Shown here in pieces: positions 9,354-18,741 of a DNA stretch of 64,000 nt (position 1 is the stretch's first letter; each line of letters begins with the position of its first letter). Below the pieces are notes generated by a model that worked only from the letters and a program-made list of their open reading frames with translations, was not told where the DNA came from and made no database searches. Source of the stretch: Marinobacter sp. 2_MG-2023 (GTDB lineage Bacteria; Pseudomonadota; Gammaproteobacteria; Pseudomonadales; Oleiphilaceae); NCBI RefSeq assembly GCF_030546935.1, contig NZ_JAUOPH010000009.1, forward strand, positions 1-64,000, written 5' to 3'. A program made the position numbers and the translations under genes.

Positions 9354-10160
9354 ATGCGGGTAGTATCAATCAGCGTCAATGGTCTTGCCCGGGCCGTTGA
9401 AAAGGGTTTTTTTGACTGGCTGGCCGAGCAGGATGCAGATGTTGTCTGCGTTCAGGATCACCGTATGCGCGCCTATGAGATTGAGGATCAGAATCTCATT
9501 CCTGAAGGGTACGAGGCTTACTTCATAGATGGCGAAAAGAATGAGGATGGTGGCGTGGGAATTTACACGCGACATTTTCCTAAGGCCATCATGTACGGTT
9601 TCGCCAATGAGCAGGCGGATCGGGAAGGGCGCTTTATTCAGGCTGATTTTGACAAGGTTTCGGTCGCCTGCGTTTTGGCGCCTTGTGCCCTTGGCCGTGA
9701 AGAAGAACTGATCAGTGAGGACGACCTGACGGTTCTCGACCATAAAGATGATTTTATGGACGCTTTTGGTCTGCATATGCAGAAAACCCTGCGCAAGCGT
9801 CGGCAATTTATTTTTGGTGCAAACCTGCAGACGGCACATCATGTGACGGATGCCAGTCCTCTTTACCACAGATTGGACTTCTCTGGATTTCTGCCCCACG
9901 AGCGGGCCTGGCTGGATCGCTTGTTTGATGAGATGGGTTGCGTGGATGCGTTCCGCGATATCAACAAGCAGAGCAATCAGTTCACCTGGTGGCCGGAGCA
10001 GGCTGAGGGTTCGCGAAAGAATGCGGGCATTCGGGTGGATTACCAGCTGATGACGCCAGGTATTCGCAAGACCATTCAGGATGGCTGGATTGACAACACG
10101 ACCCGTTTCTCGGATCACGCGCCGGTTATTATGGATTACGATATAGAGATTGGCTTGTAA
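9354..10160 (+). CDS. crc: Catabolite repression control protein Crc
   Basis: Crc works with Hfq to block translation of catabolic mRNAs carrying A-rich motifs while preferred carbon sources are present. This 268-residue protein has the exonuclease III fold ([10 protein letters not shown] at the start, [12 protein letters not shown] at the end). Nuclease motifs are degraded: the catalytic LQE is VQD, and the G-D-x-N motif is GANLQ, as expected for Crc rather than a repair nuclease. The position between pyrE and rph is the Pseudomonas crc position. The CRC-like features [12 protein letters not shown] and RERxxLD-type [11 protein letters not shown] also match Crc. The matching regulators CbrAB and a CrcZ-like RNA lie at 46-51 kb. 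A diverged exonuclease III is the alternative. Confidence 0.88.
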   Translation: MRVVSISVNGLARAVEKGFFDWLAEQDADVVCVQDHRMRAYEIEDQNLIPEGYEAYFIDGEKNEDGGVGIYTRHFPKAIMYGFANEQADREGRFIQADFDKVSVACVLAPCALGREEELISEDDLTVLDHKDDFMDAFGLHMQKTLRKRRQFIFGANLQTAHHVTDASPLYHRLDFSGFLPHERAWLDRLFDEMGCVDAFRDINKQSNQFTWWPEQAEGSRKNAGIRVDYQLMTPGIRKTIQDGWIDNTTRFSDHAPVIMDYDIEIGL

Positions 10161-10188
10161 ATCGGCATGAGTTTCGGGGACTTGTCAG

Positions 10189-10286
10189 CGCTGCTGCCTT
10201 GTCCCCAGACACGCTGCAAGTCCGTCCATGTACGCTTGTTTCCGGCCATCCTTGGCCTTCAACAGTCTGGGGACAAGGCATCAGCG
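10189..10286. repeat. Long inverted-repeat element between crc and rph
   Basis: Arms of 22 bp (10189-10210 and 10265-10286) match with one mismatch; each contains CTTGTCCCCAGAC or its complement. Weaker complementarity extends outwards to about 10174 and 10299. Inside lies a small hairpin GGCCA-TCCT-TGGCC (10244-10257). Folded as RNA it would be a ~100-nt cruciform-like hairpin. It fills the gap between two convergent genes and has no long T run. It may be a REP-like dispersed element or a bidirectional end of transcription. Confidence 0.7.
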
Positions 10287-10314
10287 TCGACACCCCGACT
10301 TCTTGTTGGCTTCT

Positions 10315-11031
10315 TTAGCTTTCTAGCGCTTCTTTCTGCAGTACAAATAACTTCTCAATGCCCTGCTTGGCCAATGCCAGCATGCTGTTCAGCTCTTCCT
10401 GAACAAATGGTGCAGCTTCCGCAGTTCCCTGTATTTCAATGAAACCGCCCTGATCGGTCATGATCACGTTCATGTCCGTTTCGGCTTCGGAGTCTTCCGG
10501 GTAGTCCAGATCAACCACCGGTGTGCCTTTGTATATGCCAACGGACACTGCCGCAATCATTTGCTTCAGCGGTGACCGCTTCAGGCGTTTTGTTTCAACC
10601 AAATGGTTAAGCGCGTCGACCAGAGCGACGCAGCCTCCGGTGATGGCCGCTGTGCGGGTGCCGCCGTCGGCTTGTATTACGTCGCAGTCGATGGTGATGG
10701 TGTGCTCACCTAAAGCTTCCATGTCGACGGCGGCGCGCAGTGAGCGGCCAATCAGGCGCTGGATTTCAACGGTGCGGCCGCCTTGTTTGCCGCGGGCGGC
10801 TTCGCGGCCCATGCGGCTGCCGGTTGAGCGCGGAAGCATGCCGTATTCAGCGGTGATCCAGCCTTTACCTTCACCACGCAGGAAGGGTGGCACTTTGTTT
10901 TCTACAGAGGCAGTGCAGATGACCTTGGTGTCTCCGAACTCTACCAGCACGGAACCCTCAGCGTGGCGGGTGTAGTTTCGGGTAAGGCGGATCTCTCTGG
11001 GTTGCTCGGGTGTTCTGCCGCTTGGACGCAT
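10315..11031 (-). CDS. rph: Ribonuclease PH
   Basis: RNase PH is a phosphate-dependent 3'-5' exoribonuclease that trims tRNA 3' ends and acts in RNA quality control. The 238-residue chain starts [20 protein letters not shown] and contains the conserved [38 protein letters not shown] and [19 protein letters not shown] blocks. The length equals the E. coli ancestor protein (238), so it is intact. It is transcribed towards crc and away from yicC, in the usual Pseudomonas arrangement. Confidence 0.97.
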   Translation of the reverse strand: MRPSGRTPEQPREIRLTRNYTRHAEGSVLVEFGDTKVICTASVENKVPPFLRGEGKGWITAEYGMLPRSTGSRMGREAARGKQGGRTVEIQRLIGRSLRAAVDMEALGEHTITIDCDVIQADGGTRTAAITGGCVALVDALNHLVETKRLKRSPLKQMIAAVSVGIYKGTPVVDLDYPEDSEAETDMNVIMTDQGGFIEIQGTAEAAPFVQEELNSMLALAKQGIEKLFVLQKEALES

Positions 11032-11245
11032 AGTGTTTCCTGATATCTGAGGTAAGTGTCCGGGAGGCTGTCCCGGTCGGATTCGTATTTGAAGGGCGCG
11101 GAGTATAACACGTTGGGTTCGGAGATCGGGGTGCCGGGAAGGGCTCTTGTGGTTGTTTGAAAGGAGTTCGCCGCAGGTGATCCTGGCCTGTTAGACTCAG
11201 GTTATTCCATAATCGATTGTGATCAACTACAAGGCCGGAGCTGCC

Positions 11246-12112
11246 ATGATCAGAAGTATGACTGCATTTGCCCGGAAGGATGTTCAGGACAGTCAGGGAA
11301 CGCTGACCTGCGAGGTTCGTACCGTCAATCATCGTTACCTGGAGCCGTCTTTTCGGTTGCCGGAGGCGCTCCGCGAGCTTGAAAACCCGTTCCGGGAGGA
11401 GCTGCGAAAGCAGTTGAAGCGAGGCAAGGTAGATGTATCAATTCGCCTGCAATCCTCTGATACGGGCGCGCCAGGTTTTGAAATTAACGAGGACATAGCC
11501 AAGGCGGTCAACGACGCCGCGAATCACGTTAATCGAATGCTGGATAACCCTGCGCACATCAATGCCCTGGATATTCTGCGCTGGCCCGGAGTGTTGTCGG
11601 TGCCTGAGCAGGATTTCAGCTCTGTTCGGGAAGCCGCCAAAGAGCTATTCAGAAAAACGGTTGAGGAGCTGGCGGTTGTCCGGGAACGTGAAGGTGACCG
11701 TTTGCGGCCTTTGTTTGAAAGTCGCCTGACGCAAATGAAGGCCCTGGTAGCTGGCGTTCGCGACGGCATGCCCGGGCTTCTGAAAGCGCAGGAGGCGCAT
11801 TTGCGAGAACGTTTCCAGAAGGCGAAAGTCGACCTTGATCCCGAGCGTATGGCCCAGGAAATGGTCATGCTGGCGCAGAAAAGCGATGTGGCGGAGGAGC
11901 TGGATCGGTTGGACGCTCATATCAGTGAGGTTGCCGACACTCTCAAGCGCGATGAAGCGATTGGTCGTCGGCTGGATTTTCTGATGCAGGAGCTGAACAG
12001 GGAGGCAAATACCCTGAGCAGCAAGAGCATTGATGCCGGTGTAACCCGCGCAGCAGTGGATTTAAAAGTACTGATCGAGCAAGTCCGGGAGCAGGTACAG
12101 AACGTTGAGTGA
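11246..12112 (+). CDS. yicC: YicC-family endoribonuclease
   Basis: YicC proteins are endoribonucleases that affect stationary-phase growth and small RNA turnover. The 288 residues have the N-terminal YicC domain (MIRSMTAFARKD, CEVRTVNHRYLEPSFRLPE) and the C-terminal DUF1732 region (EEIDRL-like EELDRLDAHI, GRRLDFLMQELNREANTLSSK). The start at 11246 follows a GGAG site at 11237-11240 and matches E. coli (287 residues); a GTG nine codons upstream is less likely. It is divergent from rph. Confidence 0.95.
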   Translation: MIRSMTAFARKDVQDSQGTLTCEVRTVNHRYLEPSFRLPEALRELENPFREELRKQLKRGKVDVSIRLQSSDTGAPGFEINEDIAKAVNDAANHVNRMLDNPAHINALDILRWPGVLSVPEQDFSSVREAAKELFRKTVEELAVVREREGDRLRPLFESRLTQMKALVAGVRDGMPGLLKAQEAHLRERFQKAKVDLDPERMAQEMVMLAQKSDVAEELDRLDAHISEVADTLKRDEAIGRRLDFLMQELNREANTLSSKSIDAGVTRAAVDLKVLIEQVREQVQNVE

Positions 12113-12119
12113 TCCGGTT

Positions 12120-12935
12120 TTAGGTGTCCAGCCTGTTCAGCGGTTCTGGCAGCTCGAGTTTCACGTGCTGGCGGCTCAGGGGGCAGTCAAACTCAAGGCT
12201 CGCAGCCAACAGTTGTAAGGGCACCTTTGCGGGTTTGCCATACAGGCGGTCACCGACAATGGGATGGCCTATGCTCTCGAGGTGCTTGCGGATTTGGTGC
12301 TTGCGGCCGGTTTCGATGATGACTTGCAGAAGGCTGGTTGGGCCGGTCTCATTTGTTTCCATGGTAGTAACCCGGCTCATAGCGACTTTACCGTCGATGG
12401 GCGTATCGATGAGCTGATCCCGGGTGTCAATAATCCCCGTTACTCTGGCCAGGTATTGTTTGGTCATGGTACGCCCGGAAAAGCACTGGGAGAGGGCTCC
12501 AGCTGCCTTTGAATCGTGGGCGATGAGCATCAGCCCGGCTGCATCGGCGTCCAGCCTGTGAATCAGATAGCACGGCCGTTTGAGCTCGAGCTCTGTCGAT
12601 CGCAACAGGCTGCAGTGATCTCCCCATTGGGAGCCTTGCGCGAGCATACCGTGGGGTTTGAACCATACGCTGTAGCGGCTCTTGTCCGCTAGCAGGGTTG
12701 CGGCTTCAGGTTTCCGGTCGAGTACGTTCTCGTCGTAGTAAAGCTGCAACCGGGTGCCTGCCTTGACCTCTTTGGTGGCGCGCCTAAGCCTTACCTGTTT
12801 TCCTTTAAGCGTCCACCAACATGCGCCCTTGTTCATCGCATCCTTGATGCGCTGGCGCGGAAGCCCTGATTTCCGGCTCAGAGCTTCAATTGCGGTTTCG
12901 GGGTGCTCGGTTGTGACGTCGAATTTTCTGCGCAT
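12120..12935 (-). CDS. RluA-family RNA pseudouridine synthase
   Basis: This enzyme isomerises specific uridines in rRNA or tRNA to pseudouridine. The catalytic aspartate is in YLIHRLDADAAGL, and the C-terminal RKHQIRKHLESIGHPIVGDRLYG block is typical of RluA/RluC/RluD enzymes. The N-terminal ~75 residues (LPRQRIKDAMNKGACWW...VRLRRATKEVKAGTRLQLYYDE) resemble an S4-like RNA-binding segment. The target RNA cannot be deduced. The start codon overlaps the stop of the upstream Usp gene as TAATG, implying translational coupling. Confidence 0.9.
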   Translation of the reverse strand: MRRKFDVTTEHPETAIEALSRKSGLPRQRIKDAMNKGACWWTLKGKQVRLRRATKEVKAGTRLQLYYDENVLDRKPEAATLLADKSRYSVWFKPHGMLAQGSQWGDHCSLLRSTELELKRPCYLIHRLDADAAGLMLIAHDSKAAGALSQCFSGRTMTKQYLARVTGIIDTRDQLIDTPIDGKVAMSRVTTMETNETGPTSLLQVIIETGRKHQIRKHLESIGHPIVGDRLYGKPAKVPLQLLAASLEFDCPLSRQHVKLELPEPLNRLDT

Positions 12936-13822
12936 TACTGGCCAGTATCTCGGGGTTTGATGGCGAGCAGATCGGTTCTCAGATGGGTGAGTACCTTCTC
13001 TGCGGTATTGCCAATGACTCTGGCCCTCAGGCCGGTTTTACCGCTGGTGCCAATAACCACCATATCGGCTTTAAGTTTGCTGGCAGTACTGGGAATTACC
13101 TTGTGCGCGGGGCCAACAGCCATGTGAATCTGATCCCTGCTCAGGTGCCAGGTGTTGCAAAGGTGTGTGATGGCGGGTTCCAGCGCTGCTCTGCGCTTCT
13201 GTTCGTGCTCGCGCACGTTGATGATCTCAAGGTCTGCCAGCAACTCGGATATATGCAGAGCATGAACAAGATGGAGTTCCGTTCCGAGCGCTTTGGCCAG
13301 CGCCCCGGCTTGTTCGATTATCTCAGTATTGAGAGCTTTTTTGACGGGTTTTGTGGAGCTCAGATCCACCGCAGCCAGGATCGGGTGTGCATGGTTCCAC
13401 TTCTGTTCAGCAACAAGCATTACCGGTACCGGGCACTCCCTTATCAAGTGCCAGTCGGTTGGTGTGTACAACAAGGTTTCTGAACGACTTCCGGTTTTGA
13501 TCACGGCTTTGAAGCGGTTGGGGTGGCAGTGTTCGATAATCCACAGGTGTATGTTCTTTTCCCAAACTGTGTGCGTGGTAACTTGCAGGTCGCTGCAATC
13601 GGAAAGGGCCAGCATTTGATCCAGCCAGCGCTGGCGCAGGCCTATAAGGGCTTCTTGGGCGCGCTGCTGAACAGTCGGGTCCGACGGCAGGGCGTCAAGG
13701 TGTTCGTGAGTGAAGGCCACGATTTCCAGGTGAGCCCCGGTGGCGCGTGCCAGTTCGATTCCCCGAGCCAGAGCCTTCTGGTGCTTGTGGGCCGGGTCCA
13801 TGACAATCAGAAGTTTATCCAT
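12935..13822 (-). CDS. Tandem universal stress protein (UspE-like)
   Basis: This is a cytoplasmic stress protein with two UspA domains in one 295-residue chain. The N-terminal domain starts MDKLLIVMDPAHKHQKALARG. The C-terminal domain ends with the ATP-binding signature GTSGKTGLRARVIGNTAEKV. UspE-type tandem proteins bind nucleotides or lipids and are induced on growth arrest. The start is placed at 13822, where an AAAGG site precedes the ATG and homology begins; the frame continues upstream without support. It is coupled to the pseudouridine synthase gene. Confidence 0.9.
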   Translation of the reverse strand: MDKLLIVMDPAHKHQKALARGIELARATGAHLEIVAFTHEHLDALPSDPTVQQRAQEALIGLRQRWLDQMLALSDCSDLQVTTHTVWEKNIHLWIIEHCHPNRFKAVIKTGSRSETLLYTPTDWHLIRECPVPVMLVAEQKWNHAHPILAAVDLSSTKPVKKALNTEIIEQAGALAKALGTELHLVHALHISELLADLEIINVREHEQKRRAALEPAITHLCNTWHLSRDQIHMAVGPAHKVIPSTASKLKADMVVIGTSGKTGLRARVIGNTAEKVLTHLRTDLLAIKPRDTGQ

Positions 13823-13941
13823 GCTGCCTTTCCGTAATTTGGTTTTGCCTGGGTTCGATGCTGCGGTTTTTCCTGCCGCTCTCCTAATGTTATCAGTTGT
13901 CGAGGCGTCCGGGATGCGGTGTTTGGTCAAAGGCCGTATAA

Positions 13942-14646
<705 letters not shown>

Positions 14647-14734
14647 TACGGGCTTTTGCTGTATACAAATTGTGCCGCTGGCAGTAAACTACGCGGTCTG
14701 CTAAATCAGTCATTTTTATTTTGTCGGGGAAGTT

Positions 14735-14947
14735 ATGGCACGAGTTACCGTTGAAGATTGTCTGGAACACGTTGATAACCGCTTCCAGCTGGTCATGCTG
14801 GCTACCAAGCGTTCCCGTCAGCTTGCCACCAAAGGTGCCGAGCCGATGGTTGCAGAAGAAAACGACAAGCCCACGGTAATCGCATTGCGCGAAATTGCTG
14901 GCGGTCTGGTCAGTCGTGATCTGCTGACCGAAATCGAAGAAGATTGA
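14735..14947 (+). CDS. rpoZ: RNA polymerase omega subunit
   Basis: The omega subunit aids assembly of RNA polymerase and forms part of ppGpp binding site 1. The 70 residues match the family: [30 protein letters not shown], then [15 protein letters not shown]. It lies between gmk and spoT. A hairpin terminator follows about 105 bp downstream, so rpoZ may often be transcribed separately from spoT. Confidence 0.97.
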   Translation: MARVTVEDCLEHVDNRFQLVMLATKRSRQLATKGAEPMVAEENDKPTVIALREIAGGLVSRDLLTEIEED

Positions 14948-15052
14948 GGTTGCACGGGCATATTTGGCCCGGCAACAAAGGAAAGCATTGAAATCTGTCT
15001 CCGCAGTTTTATAGTGTAGCTATAGATGGTTGCTGGAAGGACAGAAGGAAGA

Positions 15053-15079
15053 CCCGGATGCATGCATTCGGGTTTTTTT
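15053..15079 (+). terminator. Rho-independent terminator/attenuator between rpoZ and spoT
   Basis: The sequence CCCGGATG-catg-CATTCGGG forms an 8-bp stem (one G-T pair) with a 4-nt loop and is followed by seven T. It sits 106 bp after the rpoZ stop and 47 bp before the chosen spoT start. It would end rpoZ transcripts or attenuate readthrough into spoT. Confidence 0.85.
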
Positions 15080-15125
15080 GTCTCTGGGCCAGCAATGTTT
15101 GGAGTCGGAAGGTTATGGAGGTGTG

Positions 15126-17267
15126 GTGTCGCTAAATGCTACGGTAGAAGGACTGGCAACTGAGCTAAGTACCTATCTGGATACCAATCGCATTAATCAG
15201 GTGCGAAGGGCTTACTATTACGCCGAGCAGGCCCACGAAGGCCAGATGCGCAAAAGCGGTGACCGTTATATAACACACCCCCTTGCTGTCGCTCATATTC
15301 TTGCCGGCCTGAAGCTTGACCATCAAAGCCTGATGGCAGCGATGCTCCACGATGTTATAGAAGATACCGGTATTCCCAAAGATGCTCTGGCAGAGCAGTT
15401 TGGCGATGATGTGGCAGAACTGGTAGATGGCGTCAGTAAGCTGACCCAGATAGAGTTTCGCAGCCGGGCAGAAGCCCAGGCAGAGAACTTTCAGAAAATG
15501 ACCCTGGCGATGGCCAGGGACATCCGGGTTATCCTGGTGAAGCTCGCCGATCGCCTGCACAACATGCGCACGCTGGGTCCCATGCCCTACGAAAAGCGTC
15601 AGCGTATTGCCACAGAAACCCTCGATATATATGCCCCGATCGCTAACCGCCTTGGTATGCATGCGATCTCCACTGAGCTGGAGGACTTGGGGTTTTCATC
15701 TCTGCATCCCATGCGCTCTCGCTATATATCCAAGGCTGTAGACAAGCTTCGTGGAAGTCACCGCGAGATCATTGAGGAAATTCGAGGCCGGTTGCAGGAA
15801 AAGCTTGAAGAGAGAGGCCTTCCGGGGCGCATTCTCGGGCGTGAGAAGCATCTGAACAGCATCTATAACAAGATGAAGCTCAAGCAGAAATCCTTCTATG
15901 AAATCATGGACGTTTACGCCTTCCGCATCATTACCGATAACGAAGACGACTGCTATCGGGTTCTGGGGGCGGTTCACAGTCTGTATAAACCAATGCCTGG
16001 CCGGTTCAAAGACTACATCGCGATGCCAAAGGCCAACGGCTACCAGTCACTGCACACGACCCTGTTCGGCATGCATGTGAATATCGAAGTCCAGATCCGT
16101 ACCGAGGAAATGGAGCATATCGCCAACGACGGAATCGCTGCGCACTGGATGTATAAAAACGAGCCGACCAGCGTAACCAGTGTGAACCAGGCGAGGGTAG
16201 ACCGTTGGGTTAAGGGTTTGATGGAAATGCGTGAGCGCGCAGATGACTCCCTTGAGTTTATCGAGCACGTGAAGGTGGATCTTTTCCCGGATGAAATCTA
16301 TGTATTTACTCCAAAGGGTAAAATCATGGAGTTGCCAAGAGGCGCAACGCCTGTGGATTTCGCGTATTCGATTCATACGGACATAGGCAATGCGACGGTG
16401 GCCTGTCGGATAAACCGGAATCTGGGCTCTCTCAGCAGGCCCCTGCAGAGTGGCCAGACTGTCGAGGTTATTACAGCGCCGGGTGCCCGCCCGAATCCTG
16501 CATGGCTCAGTTTCGTGGTAACTGGCAAAGCGCGCAGCAGCATCCGTCACACCCTTAACAGTCAAAAGCAGGCCGAGTCGCTTGATCTGGGTCGCGCTTT
16601 GCTGAAAAAGTCTCTCAAAGGTTTTGGTGTTCGTTTGGCCGACATTGACGATACCCAGAAACAAGCGGTTGTTAACCATAACCAGGTTAACAGTTTTGAT
16701 GACCTGGTCAGTGAGATTGGTTTGGGCAACCGTATGGCCTACCTGGTTGCGCGTCAGCTTGTCAGTGGCGCTGAAAGTACTGAGCCTGGAGACTCGCAAA
16801 CCGACATCAAGAGTGGTGAAGCTGCGCCTGTAACCATACGCGGGACGGAAGGCATGCTGGTTCACTTTGCCACTTGCTGCAAGCCGATCCCCGGGGATCC
16901 TGTTGTCGGGGTGATGGATTCCGGAAGTGGTATGGTGATTCATTCCGATACCTGCTCTCGCCTGCCGGAAGATAATGAAGGTCGGTCCCGCCTGACCAAT
17001 CTTACCTGGGCCAAGGACATTACCGATGAATTCTCTGTAGAGCTGCGCGTTGAGCTTGAGCGCCAGCGAGGGGTGATTGCGGAAGTCGCCAACGCGGTAG
17101 CGATGGCCGATGGTAATATTGAGCGCATTAATGTGGACGAGCAGAATGCTCGCTTCGGTGTGGTTAGCCTGGTTGTCAAGGTTCAAGGCCGTAAGCATCT
17201 GGCCCGTGTCATGCGCAGGGTTCGTAACATCAGGGCCGTTACCTCGATCAACCGTGTGAAATACTGA
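15126..17267 (+). CDS. spoT: Bifunctional (p)ppGpp hydrolase/synthetase SpoT
   Basis: SpoT sets the level of the alarmone (p)ppGpp by hydrolysis and weak synthesis. Domains run HD hydrolase (AAMLHDVIEDTG, LADRLHNMRTL), synthetase (GRFKDYIAMPKANGYQSLHTTLFG), TGS (VFTPKGKIMELPRGATPVDFAY), helical/zinc-finger region (FATCCKPIPGDPVVG) and C-terminal ACT. I use the GTG at 15126: GGAGGT lies just upstream (15117-15122), and similarity to Pseudomonas SpoT begins here. The open frame reaches back to a TTG at 15030, but that would translate the terminator hairpin. The resulting 713 residues fit the family (about 700). Confidence 0.93.
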   Translation: MSLNATVEGLATELSTYLDTNRINQVRRAYYYAEQAHEGQMRKSGDRYITHPLAVAHILAGLKLDHQSLMAAMLHDVIEDTGIPKDALAEQFGDDVAELVDGVSKLTQIEFRSRAEAQAENFQKMTLAMARDIRVILVKLADRLHNMRTLGPMPYEKRQRIATETLDIYAPIANRLGMHAISTELEDLGFSSLHPMRSRYISKAVDKLRGSHREIIEEIRGRLQEKLEERGLPGRILGREKHLNSIYNKMKLKQKSFYEIMDVYAFRIITDNEDDCYRVLGAVHSLYKPMPGRFKDYIAMPKANGYQSLHTTLFGMHVNIEVQIRTEEMEHIANDGIAAHWMYKNEPTSVTSVNQARVDRWVKGLMEMRERADDSLEFIEHVKVDLFPDEIYVFTPKGKIMELPRGATPVDFAYSIHTDIGNATVACRINRNLGSLSRPLQSGQTVEVITAPGARPNPAWLSFVVTGKARSSIRHTLNSQKQAESLDLGRALLKKSLKGFGVRLADIDDTQKQAVVNHNQVNSFDDLVSEIGLGNRMAYLVARQLVSGAESTEPGDSQTDIKSGEAAPVTIRGTEGMLVHFATCCKPIPGDPVVGVMDSGSGMVIHSDTCSRLPEDNEGRSRLTNLTWAKDITDEFSVELRVELERQRGVIAEVANAVAMADGNIERINVDEQNARFGVVSLVVKVQGRKHLARVMRRVRNIRAVTSINRVKY

Positions 17268-17348
17268 GCCGCAGCGCCTTGTGGTAGTTGACAGCTCCGG
17301 CACCGAAGGGCGACGATTAGCGTTTTAGACGAGAGGAAGTTGAACGGT

Positions 17349-17735
17349 ATGACCAATAAATCCGTAATCCAGACTGAAAATGCCCCTAAGGCAATTGGTC
17401 CCTATTCTCAGGCCGTAAAGGCAGGTGACACGGTTTACATCTCTGGTCAGATTCCGCTGGATCCTGAAACCATGGAAGTGGTTGCCGGGGATTTTTCAGC
17501 CAAAACCCGCCAGGTTTTCGAAAACCTTAAAGCGGTGTGTGAAGCAGCTGGTGGAGAGCTTAAGGATATCGTCAAGGCGAATATCTATGTCACCGACCTG
17601 GCCAACTTTGCCACGGTGAATGAAATTATGGCTACATACTTTCCTGAGCCTTATCCGGCCCGTGCGGCCGTTGAGGTTTCAGCGTTGCCCAAGGGTGTTC
17701 CAGTAGAAGTGGAAGCTGTGATGGTGCTTAGCTGA
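17349..17735 (+). CDS. ridA: RidA-family enamine/imine deaminase
   Basis: RidA hydrolyses reactive 2-aminoacrylate and related enamines released by PLP enzymes such as threonine dehydratase. The 128 residues contain [28 protein letters not shown] at the start, the catalytic-site arginine in [15 protein letters not shown], and VEVEAVMV at the end. An AGAGGAAG site lies upstream, and 17349 fits the family length (128). It follows spoT, as in many gammaproteobacteria. Confidence 0.96.
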   Translation: MTNKSVIQTENAPKAIGPYSQAVKAGDTVYISGQIPLDPETMEVVAGDFSAKTRQVFENLKAVCEAAGGELKDIVKANIYVTDLANFATVNEIMATYFPEPYPARAAVEVSALPKGVPVEVEAVMVLS

Positions 17736-17758
17736 TACCGGACGGAATTCTCAGGCAG

Positions 17759-17788
17759 GAACAAAGGCGGCTCAGGCCGTCTTTGTTC
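17759..17788. terminator. Hairpin terminator shared by ridA and the epimerase gene
   Basis: A 13-bp stem with one G-T pair (17759-17771 and 17776-17788; arms GAACAAAGGCGGC and GCCGTCTTTGTTC) and a TCAG loop lies between convergent ridA and the epimerase gene. The epimerase stop codon falls inside the loop. GTTTC follows on the plus strand; the T run is short. Confidence 0.8.
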
Positions 17789-18665
17789 GTTTCAGTGCCT
17801 GGCTTTCATCGATCATTGCGCGATATCCAGCCCGATAATCCGGGTATCGAAAGGTAAATCCCGTTTGCAGAAGCCGGTGGTTATTGCAGCGCTTGCTGCC
17901 CGCCCGGCCACCTTTTCGGGCATCGGCAACAGGCTCAGCGCAAGGAACCTGTTGCCGAACCCAATCAACTACGTCATCAAGACGAACCGGTTCGCAATCA
18001 CTGGCCACATAGCATGTATCCAGAGGCTTATCTGCAAACGCCAGCCCGTTGAGGTAAGCAACAGCTGCAGCAGCATCTTCCTCGTGAATACGGTTGCTGA
18101 ACGGTGCAGGCTTTACCGGATTCATGCGGCCTTCAATAACCTCCTCCAGGAAGCGTCTTCTTGACGGCCCATAAATTCCACTGAAACGGATAATGGTGGC
18201 GGGATGACCGCTCTCCAGTGCCGTTTGTTCACCTGCCAGTATTTGTTGACCCGTAAGGCGGGCGGGTGAGGCCGCGCTGGTTTCATCAACCCAGCTGTCA
18301 TCATCCTGGGCATAAACGCTTGTGCTGCTGATAAAAAAGAGCCGCTTGAGTTTCCGGTCGCCTAATGCCGCAAGCAAATTAGAGAGGCCGTTAACATAGG
18401 CATCTCTATAACCCTGCTCGTCGTAACTGGAAGGGGTCAGGCAGTAGATCACGCTATCCAGGTTCTCCGGAAGCTTGCCAGTCAAGGACTCCGGCCGAGT
18501 CAAATCGGCGCCAATAGCATTTATGCCTTCTGGAACCTTATCCGGATTGCGGCGGAGTCCATAGACCTGTGCCGAGCCTTTCAGACTGCTGGCGATGGCG
18601 CCTCCGAGCTTGCCACAACCAGCAATGAGAATTCCTGGCATGCTATTACGTTCAGTGATTGCCAT
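17772..18665 (-). CDS. NAD(P)-binding epimerase/dehydratase-like protein (atypical extended SDR)
   Basis: This is a cytoplasmic Rossmann-fold protein related to YeeZ-type atypical extended SDRs. The nucleotide-binding loop is ILIAGCGKLGGAIA, with FISSTSVYAQDD and IIRFSGIYGPSRR in the central part. The usual YxxxK pair is not obvious, as in atypical family members, so catalysis is uncertain. The start is ambiguous between 18665 (MAITERN) and 18641 (MPGILIAG); I chose the longer because an AAGGA lies upstream. It is divergent from oxyR. Confidence 0.85.
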   Translation of the reverse strand: MAITERNSMPGILIAGCGKLGGAIASSLKGSAQVYGLRRNPDKVPEGINAIGADLTRPESLTGKLPENLDSVIYCLTPSSYDEQGYRDAYVNGLSNLLAALGDRKLKRLFFISSTSVYAQDDDSWVDETSAASPARLTGQQILAGEQTALESGHPATIIRFSGIYGPSRRRFLEEVIEGRMNPVKPAPFSNRIHEEDAAAAVAYLNGLAFADKPLDTCYVASDCEPVRLDDVVDWVRQQVPCAEPVADARKGGRAGSKRCNNHRLLQTGFTFRYPDYRAGYRAMIDESQALKRTKTA

Positions 18666-18741
18666 AGACAATATCAATCCTTATCCTTTAGACGATAAAT
18701 CAGTGAAACTTTGACCCGTATCCATTTGACCGGAGATCACC

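Noticed and set aside
10167..10442. 91-codon plus-strand frame between crc and rph
   Set aside because: It reads through the inverted repeat and into rph antisense; composition is not protein-like.
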